Part shown: positions 42,224 to 51,575 of the stretch, one piece after another | How the letters are laid out: every line of letters begins with the position of its first letter | Numbering within the stretch: the first letter of the stretch is position 1 | Source: Myxococcales bacterium | Lineage (GTDB): Bacteria > Myxococcota_A > Polyangia > Haliangiales > Haliangiaceae | Length of the DNA: 64,000 nucleotides | NCBI GenBank assembly: GCA_028287135.1 | Contig: JAQBQE010000002.1 | Span: 124,001 to 188,000, forward strand | Reading direction: 5' to 3' | Position numbers and translations under genes: made by a program | The notes under the pieces: generated by a model | Databases searched by the model: none | Told to the model about the DNA's origin: nothing | Seen by the model: only the letters and a program-made list of their open reading frames with translations

Positions 42224-44350
42224 CTACGGAGCTTCGACGAGGCCAGCGCTGACGCTGGCGCCGGTCAGGGCGAGGTTCGCGCGGATGTACCCGCCACCGC
42301 CGCCGCCGCCACCACCGCCGCGGTTGTTGCCGACGGATTCGCCGGCGCCGGGCCCCGTCGTGCCGCCGTGGCCTTGACCGCCACCGCCGCCCGCCTGGTT
42401 CGAGCCGCCCGGTGCTCGCACGAGGGGCGCGGTCGTCAACGGATCGGTTCCGTCGGTACCGGACGAACCGTTCCGGCCACCACCTGCACCGCCACCACCG
42501 TTGGCCATCACGACACCACCGCTTGCGCTGAACGCGGCGGCATGGAGGTAGATCATGCCGCCGGTGCCGGCACCGCTGCCGCCCGTCTCGTCGCTACCCC
42601 CTTCGCCGCCGGAGCCCGATGCGTTGATCGCGCCGGAGATCGTGATCGTTCCGCCGGCCGCGAGCATCACGGCTCCGCCACCGCGGCCGACCGCGCCCGA
42701 ATTGTTGCCGCCGCTTCCGGCACCCTGCTGGCCGTGGCAACCGGCGCGCAGGGCCGTGGGCCGCGCGGCCTCGCTGATCGGCGACGTGCCTTCCTGGTTG
42801 ATCGAGGCGCCGACACCGCCGTTGCCACCCTTCGACATGAAGCTGCCACCCGCGCCGCCCGCGCCACCTCCGTCACCGCCTTCGGGCGCCTGCGGAAAGG
42901 CGCGGCAGCTGCCCGAGGGAGACGCGGGGCCCGCGGAACCGCCGAGGCGACTCGAGACGTCGAGGATGCCCGAGATGTTGATCGCCGTCGTGGCAGCGAG
43001 GACGAGGGGACGCGCGCCGGTCACGGTGGTCGAAGCCGGCATCGTGATCGACGTGCCCACGATCACGCACGCCGCGGGCTGGCCTTGCGCCGACCAGCCG
43101 ACCGGCTGCGCGCCGCACAGGCTGCTCGACGTGGTGTTGATCGTGTTGGTCAGGACCACCGCCGCCGTCGGGCCGGCGTCGTAGCAAACGGCGAATGCGC
43201 CGGTGCCCTGACACCACAGGTCGTCGTCCTGGATGGTGATCGTCCGCGTGCGGTCTGCGACGGCGCCGAGGGTGGCGTTCACCGGCGTCCCGAGGTTCAC
43301 GACCACGGTCTCATCGGTTTCGTCGAGGGTGTCTTGGACGACGTTCACCGTGATCGTCTGCGAGGTCGTGCCTTCCGGGAAGCTCAGCGTCATGGTCGAA
43401 TTGCTTACCGTGTAGTCGGTCACGAGCGTCGCCGTGCTGGTCCCCGCGATCGTCCACGGGATGTCGACCGTCTTGCCACTGGCATCCGACAGCGCGACCG
43501 TGACCATGACCGCCGCGACGTTCTCCTGCAGGGTGAGCGTCGGGCTGCTCGTCGTGATCGCCGCGGTCGGGACAGGATCGTTGTCGAGGATCGTGTGTCG
43601 CTGCATCGCGGTCGTTCCGACGACGGCGCCCATCGAGCTGGTCAGCGTGATGTCGACCGTCTCGTTGTTCTCGTTGCGTGTATCGGTGAGCACGTTCAGG
43701 GGCAGCTGCTGCGACGTGCTGCCGGCGGGGAACGTGACCTCGCCGGAGGCGAGCCCGTAATCGGCATACGTCCCCGAGCCGAGCGCGGTGCCGCCACCGA
43801 CCGTGTACTTGACGGTCACCGGCCCGGCCGCTGCGCTGGTCAGCGAGAACGTGATCATCACCGGCATCTCCTCGTCGAGCGAGGAGGTCGCCGTCGAGAG
43901 CACCACGCGAGGCAGCGCATTCGCACTGATCGTGACCGTGTGCTGCGCGGTCGCGAGCGCAGCGCCCGTCGGAGAGTCGAGGGTGAGCTCGATCGTCTCG
44001 TCCGGCTCGTCGACCCCATCGGGCGAGATCGTCAGCTCGATCGTCTTCGTGGTGTCACCGGGCGAGAACGTCAGCGTGTCCGCGGCCGAGGTGTAGTCGG
44101 GTCCCTCGGTCGCGGTCCCACCGAGCGCGTAGTGAACCGTGACGAGGCCGGCCGCTGGCTCCGAGAGCTGCACCTCGATCGAGATGGCTCCCGAGGTCTC
44201 GTCCTGGGTGGAGCTCGACTGGATGAAACCAACGGTCGGTAGCCCCATCACATCATCCCCGCCACCATCGCTGGCAGCGTTGACGTTGAAGCTACATCCC
44301 GAGGCAAGTACGACCGCAAATGCGGCTAACGCCGCCCTGTCCCGACGCAT
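42224..44350 (-). CDS. Lipoprotein with three Calx-beta domains and Gly-rich C-terminus
   Basis: 708 aa; MRRDRAALAAFAVVLASGCS gives lipobox ASGC. Three Calx-beta repeats occupy about residues 38-145, 150-260 and 265-385, each with the typical GTATEGPDYTSAADTLTF / DNDPVP-like elements and acidic calcium-binding DEPDETIELTL, NENNETVDITL and DETDETVVVNL. A Cys-containing segment (CQGTGAFAVCYDAG, SSLCGAQPVGW) precedes a Gly/Ser-rich tail resembling that of the lipoprotein at 34277-35728. It is a probable surface adhesion protein. TAGAAT ends 6 nt before the ATG. Confidence 0.82.
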   Translation of the reverse strand: MRRDRAALAAFAVVLASGCSFNVNAASDGGGDDVMGLPTVGFIQSSSTQDETSGAISIEVQLSEPAAGLVTVHYALGGTATEGPDYTSAADTLTFSPGDTTKTIELTISPDGVDEPDETIELTLDSPTGAALATAQHTVTISANALPRVVLSTATSSLDEEMPVMITFSLTSAAAGPVTVKYTVGGGTALGSGTYADYGLASGEVTFPAGSTSQQLPLNVLTDTRNENNETVDITLTSSMGAVVGTTAMQRHTILDNDPVPTAAITTSSPTLTLQENVAAVMVTVALSDASGKTVDIPWTIAGTSTATLVTDYTVSNSTMTLSFPEGTTSQTITVNVVQDTLDETDETVVVNLGTPVNATLGAVADRTRTITIQDDDLWCQGTGAFAVCYDAGPTAAVVLTNTINTTSSSLCGAQPVGWSAQGQPAACVIVGTSITMPASTTVTGARPLVLAATTAINISGILDVSSRLGGSAGPASPSGSCRAFPQAPEGGDGGGAGGAGGSFMSKGGNGGVGASINQEGTSPISEAARPTALRAGCHGQQGAGSGGNNSGAVGRGGGAVMLAAGGTITISGAINASGSGGEGGSDETGGSGAGTGGMIYLHAAAFSASGGVVMANGGGGAGGGRNGSSGTDGTDPLTTAPLVRAPGGSNQAGGGGGQGHGGTTGPGAGESVGNNRGGGGGGGGGGYIRANLALTGASVSAGLVEAP

Positions 44351-44356
44351 GGCGGC

Positions 44357-44362
44357 ATTCTA
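44357..44362 (-). promoter_or_regulatory. -10 hexamer TAGAAT, leaderless start
   Basis: Minus-strand TAGAAT (44362-44357, 5 of 6 to consensus) ends exactly 6 nt before ATG 44350. Confidence 0.6.
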
Positions 44363-44424
44363 TCGGTGCCACTCCGCCGGCGATACTTCTCGTCACGGTC
44401 CCGTGGGAAGCCGTGTCGGTTCGA

Positions 44425-45444
44425 TCACTTACGGATGTGGACACTCATGCGCAGGCCGACCGGTAGCTGGGTGCCAGGCGTACCCTCGAACTGGGCGATC
44501 ACCTCGAGGACGCGGGTATCGACCCGTGCGCGCGGGTCATCATCGCGAACCGTCTTCCGTCCGAGCTCGTTGGTCAGCCGGCTGATCCGCACCGGGAACT
44601 TCCGGTCGCCGAACGCGTCCGCGGTGGCGTAGGCGACCTGCCCGAGCGAAACGCTCGCGATATCCGCCTCGTCGATCTCGGCCCGAAGCTCGAGGTGGCG
44701 AAGGTCCGCCATCGTCAGGACCGGCGCCGGCACGGTCAGCGACACGATCGCGCCGACCTCGGCGGTCCGACGCAGGATCACGCCATCGGTCGGAGCACGC
44801 AGCACGGTCTGATCGAGCGCGACCTTGGCGGCATCGACGTCGGACTGCGCGAGAGCGATCGCTGCTGCGGCCTCCTCGACCTGCTCGGGCCGCGTACCCT
44901 TTGCGAGCGAGTGGTAGCGCGCCGACGCAGCACTGGCCTGGGCCGCAGCGACGCGCGCCGCCGCGCTGTCGGCATCGACCACCGAGGTCGCGACGGCACC
45001 GACATCGCCGAGCTTCTCGGTGCGAACCTGCTCGGCACCGCGATGCTGCGCGGCGGCTGCGGCGGCCTCGGCCTCGGCGCGCGCGGCGGCAAGATCCTCG
45101 CTGCGGGGACCGCGGCGCGCGAACGTGTAGCGAGCCTTCGCCTGGGCGAGCGCCGCCTCGGTGGCGGTGACCCGCGCATGTGCGAGCCGATCGTCGAGGC
45201 GCGCGAGCACCTGGCCGGCCTTGACCGCATCGCCCTCGTCGACCTCGATCGCGACGATCCGGCCCTGGCTCTCGAAGCCGAGCTTCACCGGATCGCGCAC
45301 CGGTTCGACCCGGCCCGGTGCCACGAGGACCGCGGGGCGCGCGATCTCGGGCTGCGCTGCGGCGGACGGTGTGTCCCTGCCGACCCAGAGGTACGCGCCG
45401 GCAGCAAGGGGGACAGACAGGAGGAGGTAGCGCAGCTTGGTCAT
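44425..45444 (-). CDS. HlyD/DevB-type membrane fusion protein
   Basis: 339 aa. One N-terminal membrane anchor, then a lipoyl half (VKLGFESQGRIVAIEVDEGD), a long Ala/Glu-rich coiled-coil hairpin and the second lipoyl half (APTDGVILRRTAEVGAIVSL). The pattern VAPGRVEPVRDPVKLGFES matches the DevB-like branch of membrane fusion proteins. Its ATG overlaps the ATPase stop (ATGA), and it would bridge the inner-membrane exporter to the outer membrane. No TolC-like gene is next to it. Confidence 0.9.
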   Translation of the reverse strand: MTKLRYLLLSVPLAAGAYLWVGRDTPSAAAQPEIARPAVLVAPGRVEPVRDPVKLGFESQGRIVAIEVDEGDAVKAGQVLARLDDRLAHARVTATEAALAQAKARYTFARRGPRSEDLAAARAEAEAAAAAAQHRGAEQVRTEKLGDVGAVATSVVDADSAAARVAAAQASAASARYHSLAKGTRPEQVEEAAAAIALAQSDVDAAKVALDQTVLRAPTDGVILRRTAEVGAIVSLTVPAPVLTMADLRHLELRAEIDEADIASVSLGQVAYATADAFGDRKFPVRISRLTNELGRKTVRDDDPRARVDTRVLEVIAQFEGTPGTQLPVGLRMSVHIRK

Positions 45445-46202
45445 GGGGTGCTCCGTGCGGCAGAGGGTGCGGAATCGATGGACTGGATGAGGCCGTCCTC
45501 GACGCGGACGACGCGGTCGGCGAAGCGCTCGAGGCGGGGATCGTGGGTGACGACGACGACCGCCCGACCCGCGGTGCTCGCGAGCTCGCGGAGGAGCTCC
45601 ATCACCGACAGCGCGGTCTTGGTGTCGAGCGCAGCGGTCGGCTCGTCGCCGACGAGGATCGGTGGATTGCCGCCGAGCGCACGTGCGATCGCGACGCGTT
45701 GCTTCTGGCCGCCCGACAGGTCCGCGGGCAGGTGGTGGACACGAGGACCGAGGCCGACGATCTCGAGCAAGCGGCGCGCCTCGCCCTTTGGATCCCTGGC
45801 ACGGGGATCCTTCATCTGGATCGCCATCGCCACGTTCTCGAGCGCGGTCAGCGCGGGGAACAGGTTGAAGCCCTGGAACACGAATCCGAAGTTGCGGGCG
45901 CGCAGGCCCGGCAGCTCGCGCTCACCGAGACCGGCGACGTTCTTGCCCTCGATCCAGACCTCGCCGGTCGTCGGGGTGAGCAGGAGGCCGAGGATCGAGA
46001 TCAGCGTGGTCTTGCCCGATCCCGACGGGCCTTCGATCATCATCACCTCGCCGGGGCGGATGTCGAGCGTCGCGTTCTTCAGCGCGTCGACCGCATTCTC
46101 TCCGGTCCCGTAGGTCTTGCCGATCCCGACGAGCCGCGCGAGCGAGGGCTGGGCGGCAGGGACGGAGAGACGCGGTGGTGGCAGGGCATGGGCGGCGGTC
46201 AT
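45441..46202 (-). CDS. ABC transporter ATPase (DevA/MacB-LolD type)
   Basis: 253 aa from ATG 46202. Walker A EGPSGSGKTTL, Q-loop FVFQGFNLFP, signature LSGGQKQRVAIARAL, Walker B ILVGDEPTAALD and switch VVVVTHDPR are intact. It belongs to the MacB/LolD/DevA group that powers mechanotransmission rather than channel transport. An N-terminal Pro/Ala extension of about 25 residues is unusual but harmless. Eleven bases separate it from the permease gene. Confidence 0.95.
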   Translation of the reverse strand: MTAAHALPPPRLSVPAAQPSLARLVGIGKTYGTGENAVDALKNATLDIRPGEVMMIEGPSGSGKTTLISILGLLLTPTTGEVWIEGKNVAGLGERELPGLRARNFGFVFQGFNLFPALTALENVAMAIQMKDPRARDPKGEARRLLEIVGLGPRVHHLPADLSGGQKQRVAIARALGGNPPILVGDEPTAALDTKTALSVMELLRELASTAGRAVVVVTHDPRLERFADRVVRVEDGLIQSIDSAPSAARSTP

Positions 46203-46213
46203 GAGGGTCTCCT

Positions 46214-47347
46214 TCAAGCCTTGAACACGGACGCGGGGTCGAGCCGCAGCACCTTGACGATCGAGAGCAGCGCGGCGAACGCACACATCACGGCGGTGAT
46301 CACCAGCGTTGCGCCATACAGCTCGGGGGGCAGCGCCACCGTCAGGTTCGCGCCCTTCATCGCAGCGCGCATCCCCATCGCGAGCGGCGCACCGACCATG
46401 AAGCCGAGCGCGGCCGAGATCATGGCCTGCGAGAGGATCACCTTGATCACCGCGCTGTTGCGCGCGCCCATCGCCTTGAGCGTTCCGTACTCGCGGATGT
46501 ACTGCAGGGTGCCGCTGTAGAGGATCTGACCGACGACGACGAACCCGACGATGATGCCGAGCACCGCGGTCGTGAAGAAGCCCGCGCCGACGCCGGTGCG
46601 GCTCGACCAGTACGTGCGCGTCCGCATCGACATCTGCTTCGTCGTGTACGCCGCGAGGTGAGGCAGGGCGTTGATCCGCGCCTGCACATCGCTGATGGCG
46701 GAGCCCGGAGCCACCTTGACCAGCACGTAGGTCACCGGCTCGGCGCCGAGCTGCGGGAGATAGCTGCGCGCGGTACGGATGTCCGTGAACACGATCGGCG
46801 AGGTCGTGAACGAGCGGATGCCGGAGGTCAGCGCGACCACCTCAGCGCGCACGCCGGAGACCTCGGTGAGGTGACCGACGCGATCGATCTTGAGCTTGGC
46901 GTACTCGCTGCGATCGACGACGATTGCGCCCGGCTCGGTCAGCCGGTGCGGGTCACCGGCGATCACATTCCACGGCGCGAGGAGAGGGCGCTGTCCCGGC
47001 GCGGTCTCGACGCCCACCACCTGGATGCCGAGATCGCCGCCATCGGCGAGCTTGAACTGCGCGAAGTTCATCAGCACCCGCTCGGCACGCTCGACGCCCG
47101 GCACCGACGACACCTTGTAGTAGGTGCGCTCGTCGAACGGACTCGCGAACTCGAACGACTCGTTGCTCTTCTTGCCGACCCAGAGGTCGGCGCGGCTCGC
47201 GTCGATGATCGACGACGCGGTGTCCATGAACCCGTAGTAGAGGCCGACCTGGACCAGCACGAGCATCACGGACACCGAGACGCCTGCGATCGCGACGATG
47301 AACCGAAGCCGATCGTGCAGCAGGAGCTTGCGAGCCAGCGTCCACAT
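46214..47347 (-). CDS. DevC/MacB-like ABC permease
   Basis: 377 aa from ATG 47347, which aligns with the typical DevC start (MWTLARKLLLHDRLRFIVAI); an open frame to 47476 is not protein-like. One N-terminal helix, a large periplasmic domain (about 45-270), then three C-terminal helices of the FtsX type (TTAVLGIIVGFVVVGQILYS ... VITAVMCAFAALLSI). With the ATPase and membrane fusion protein it makes a three-part DevCAB exporter, known in cyanobacteria for glycolipid export. The substrate here is unknown. Confidence 0.9.
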   Translation of the reverse strand: MWTLARKLLLHDRLRFIVAIAGVSVSVMLVLVQVGLYYGFMDTASSIIDASRADLWVGKKSNESFEFASPFDERTYYKVSSVPGVERAERVLMNFAQFKLADGGDLGIQVVGVETAPGQRPLLAPWNVIAGDPHRLTEPGAIVVDRSEYAKLKIDRVGHLTEVSGVRAEVVALTSGIRSFTTSPIVFTDIRTARSYLPQLGAEPVTYVLVKVAPGSAISDVQARINALPHLAAYTTKQMSMRTRTYWSSRTGVGAGFFTTAVLGIIVGFVVVGQILYSGTLQYIREYGTLKAMGARNSAVIKVILSQAMISAALGFMVGAPLAMGMRAAMKGANLTVALPPELYGATLVITAVMCAFAALLSIVKVLRLDPASVFKA

Positions 47348-47360
47348 GCGGCGGAGCAGG

Positions 47361-47377
47361 AGCACTCCCCGTGCCCG
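47361..47377 (-). promoter_or_regulatory. Sigma-54-like -24/-12 promoter of the exporter operon
   Basis: The minus strand reads CGGGCACGGGGAGTGCT, matching 12 of 14 defined positions of the YTGGCACGRNNNTTGCW consensus, including GG-N10-GC. The predicted transcription start is about 47350, only a few bases before ATG 47347. An NtrC-type activator gene with GAFTGA lies next door. The very short leader is a weakness. Confidence 0.5.
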
Positions 47378-47418
47378 CGCGGAGGCATGTGATTTCGCCG
47401 GCTTGCGCGGACTGTCGC

Positions 47419-47450
47419 GGTAACGGGCTGTTACCTTCGAACGTTTCGTT
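47419..47450. promoter_or_regulatory. Inverted-repeat cluster upstream of the exporter operon
   Basis: GGTAAC-N5-GTTACC (47419-47435) is a perfect inverted repeat, followed by AACGTTTCGTT (47440-47450). The 11-mer recurs in opposite orientation at 50860-50870 before the regulator operon. The repeat lies about 70-100 nt upstream of the sigma-54-like start, where an NtrC-type activator would bind. Confidence 0.5.
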
Positions 47451-47544
47451 TCCACGGGAGCGTCGTACGCGGTCATCGGCGCTCGGCGCGATGGTCGGGT
47501 TGTTCGATCTGCCGGAGAACCGACGGCCGATCGTCGAGCAGTAG

Positions 47545-49409
47545 CTAAGCCGCGGGCAGCATCACGGTAAACGTCGAGCCCTCGCCGACGGTCGAGCGAA
47601 CCCGGATGTCGCCGCCATGCGCGCGCACGACCTTGTGACAGATCGCGAGCCCGAGCCCGGTACCATCGGGCCGCGTCGTGAAGAACGGCTCGAAGATGCG
47701 AGCGAGGTCGTCCGCGCCGATGCCGCGGCCACGATCCTCGACCTCGATCGCGATCTGCCCATCGTTCGCCGAGGCAGCACGCAACGTGACGTGAGCTCCT
47801 GGCTTCGACGCATCCGCCGCGTTGCCGACGAGGTTCGCGAGGACCTGGCGCAGCCGTTGCGGGTCGCCGTGGATCAGCAGGTCGCTCGACCGCTCGCAGG
47901 TCAGCGTCACGCCGCGCTCCGAGAGCACCGGTGTCAGACCCTTGGCAGCGTCGTCGATCAGCGCACCGACATCGATCTCCTGGGCGGCGATCTTCACGGG
48001 CTTGGCGAAGTCGAGGATCTCGGCGACCGAGCGGTCGAGCCGGGCGAGCTCCTCGAGCGCGATGTCGAGGTGCTCGCGATCATCGTCGGGGAGCTGCAGC
48101 TTGCGCCGGAGGATCTGGACGTTGAGCGAGATGCTGGTCAGCGGCGTGCGGATGTCGTGGGCGATCGCCGCAGCGAACTGACCGAGCGAGGCCAGCCGCC
48201 GGGCATCCTCGAGCGCCGAGACCGCCTGGGCACGCTCGACCGATAGCGCCACGCGGGCGGCGAGATCGCGTGCCACCAGGTACGTGTCGCGGTCGATCGT
48301 CCCGTCGTCGATGTAGAACGCGCCGACCAGCGTGCGATCCGCGCCGAGCGCGGGGACGATGAAGCACGCCGGAAGATCGGGCTGGTCGTCGCGGCGGATC
48401 GGCTGATCATCGACGAGCTTGCTGGCGAGCTCGAGCGGCACCTCGATCGCGCCGAGCCAGCGAACCTTCGCACCATCGGCGATCGTCGCGATCCGCTGCG
48501 TCGCCTCGGTGATCGCGGCCGCGGCATCGGCCGGGATCCGATCTCCCTGCACGTTGAGCCGGCGAGCGCGCCGGTCGTCGAGGCCCGCCAGCACGCGGCG
48601 CTCGACCCGTGGGTAGAGCAGGAAGCCAATGGCGGTCAGCGCGAGGGGCACGAGCGCGGCACCGAACAGCGCGAGGTACTGGATCCGACCGGGCGGGATG
48701 TAGACCAATGCTGCCGCGATCGCCGCGCCGGTGCCGAGCATGACGACCAGGGCGATCGTCGCGATCGTGACGACCTCGGCGGCCGCCGAGCGCAGCGAGA
48801 ACAGCTCGGTCCGCAGCACGGCGGTGCCGATCACGACGAAGCTGATCGTCGTGGCAACGGTGGTCTCGGCCCACACCACCTCCTCGAACACGCCGAGGAT
48901 CGGCGCGATGAAGTACGCGAACAGGCCGAACGCCCAGCGGAACCACAGCACCGCGATCACGATCCGCGCATCGCGCTGCACGGTGCTGCGATAGGCGAAT
49001 GCACCGGCGATGAAGACCACCAGCGTGATCGGTGCGAAGAAGAACAGCTCGAGGTGCATCGTTGCCGGATACGTGCTCTCGAGCACGGCGTACGCGAGCG
49101 CGCCGGCGCCCCACGCGAGCATCGGCAGGCGCAAGATCCACGGCATCGGTTTGCGTCGCGGGAACCCGCCGATGAATTCGAGCGTGAGTAGCGCGAGGAC
49201 GATCGTGCCGATCGTGCACGGAACGAGCACGCCGCGCGCGATGATCGATCCGCCCGTGATCACGTTCATCCCGCGCCACGCGGTCATCGCGGCGTCGGTC
49301 AGCGTGAGCAAGCCGAACACGAGGTTGTCGCGACGACGAGCACCGCGGAGGACGAGCGCGGCGTAGGCGGCTCCGATCATCGCGATCGCGAGCGGGATCC
49401 AGCCGGCGT

Positions 49410-49413
<4 letters not shown>
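47545..49413 (-). CDS. Multi-TM sensor histidine kinase with GAF-like domain
   Basis: 622 aa from GTG 49413 (GTGA overlap with the regulator stop, ribosome site GAGGAA). Seven or eight N-terminal helices (about 1-270), a GAF-like cytosolic region (about 290-400), a HisKA dimerisation helix with His419 (AIAHDIRTPLTS) and an HATPase domain with NAADASKPG (N box), DRGRGIGADDLARIFEPFF and GTGLGLAI. It should sense a membrane or lipid-phase signal and phosphorylate the coupled NtrC-type regulator. Confidence 0.93.
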
Positions 49414-50780
<1,367 letters not shown>

Positions 50781-50859
50781 GTGCGTCACCTCGCGGGGAG
50801 AATCCACAGCTCATGCCAGCGCAAGTCGCTGACATCCCGTGGGTCCCGCACCCCAGAGT

Positions 50860-50891
50860 AACGAAACGTTGCCGTGAGTAGGGCCGTTTCG
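50860..50891. promoter_or_regulatory. Inverted repeat upstream of the NtrC/kinase operon
   Basis: CGAAACG (50862-50868) and CGTTTCG (50885-50891) are perfect 7-bp arms 16 nt apart. The first arm lies in AACGAAACGTT, the same 11-mer found at 47440-47450. It is 80-110 nt from the regulator start and shortly before the MerR palindrome. Confidence 0.45.
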
Positions 50892-50901
50892 TCGATCGTC
50901 G

Positions 50902-50930
50902 TTGACACTGTCATATGACAGTGTCAGATT
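50902..50930 (+). promoter_or_regulatory. MerR-family promoter/operator with 24-bp perfect palindrome
   Basis: Bases 50903-50926 are a perfect 24-bp palindrome with half-site TGACACTGTCAT. It overlaps a consensus -35 (TTGACA, 50902-50907); a 17-nt spacer leads to a poor -10 (CAGATT, 50925-50930), 6 nt before GTG 50937. MerR regulators bind palindromes between -35 and -10, so it is most likely the operator for the gene that follows. Confidence 0.8.
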
Positions 50931-50936
50931 GGAGAC

Positions 50937-51575
50937 GTGAACGAGGCATGGACCGTGGGAGAGCTGGTCGACGAGGTCGCGGCGCGCCTCGCCGTCCTGC
51001 CGCTGCAGAAGAATGGGCAGATCCGGTCGGTCCCGGACGAGCGGACGATCCGCTACTACGGGTCGCTCGGGCTGCTCGATCGACCGGCGATGCGGGGGCG
51101 GACGGCGCTCTACGGACTGCGCCACCTCGCGCAGGTCGTCGCGATCAAACGACTGCAGCAGGCGGGTCGGAGCCTCGCGGAGATCCAGGCGATGTGGCCG
51201 CAGCTCACGGACGAGACCCTGGGATCACTGTCGGGCGTCGGGTTGCCCGCGAAGGGCAGGGCACCTGCGCGCAAGGAATTCTGGAAGCGCGACTCGGCGG
51301 CACGCCAGGCCGCGCTCGCGGATCTCGACGGCGCGCCCGCACCGGAACCGGAGATCGTCGCACCCGCGCCCCGTGCCGCAGCTCTCCCCGTGCCACCTGC
51401 CGAGCTGCGCGTGCAGCTCGCACCGAATGTCTTCATCACGATCGCGATGCCGGAAGGCGGCACGCTCGCTCTGTCTCACGCCGACATCCGCGCACTTCGC
51501 GCGGCCGCGGCACCGCTCGTAGCCGAGCTGGCACTCCGCCAGCTCACCCCGCACGCTGGGGAGGAGGAACCATGA
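50937..51575 (+). CDS. MerR-family transcriptional regulator
   Basis: 212 aa from GTG 50937 with GGAG just upstream. An N-terminal winged helix with an unusual 15-residue insertion (WTVGELVDEVAARLAVLPLQ) reaches the canonical RTIRYYGSLGLLDRP, then the dimer helix (QVVAIKRLQQAGRSLAEIQ). The C-terminal region is a Pro/Ala linker plus a short beta/helix domain (VFITIAMPEGGTLALSHADI) without the cysteines of metal-sensing MerR proteins, so the effector is not a simple thiol-bound metal. ATGA overlap with the VIT-vWA gene. Confidence 0.88.
   Translation: MNEAWTVGELVDEVAARLAVLPLQKNGQIRSVPDERTIRYYGSLGLLDRPAMRGRTALYGLRHLAQVVAIKRLQQAGRSLAEIQAMWPQLTDETLGSLSGVGLPAKGRAPARKEFWKRDSAARQAALADLDGAPAPEPEIVAPAPRAAALPVPPAELRVQLAPNVFITIAMPEGGTLALSHADIRALRAAAAPLVAELALRQLTPHAGEEEP

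Noticed and set aside
42300..44350. Plus-strand coding frame opposite the Calx-beta gene
   Set aside because: The minus-strand protein shows a lipobox, three Calx-beta domains and a promoter hexamer; the opposite frame shows none.
47491..47543. Short plus-strand frame MVGLFDLPENRRPIVEQ before the kinase gene
   Set aside because: Too short, no ribosome site and it overlaps the regulatory region; could be a remnant but has no support.
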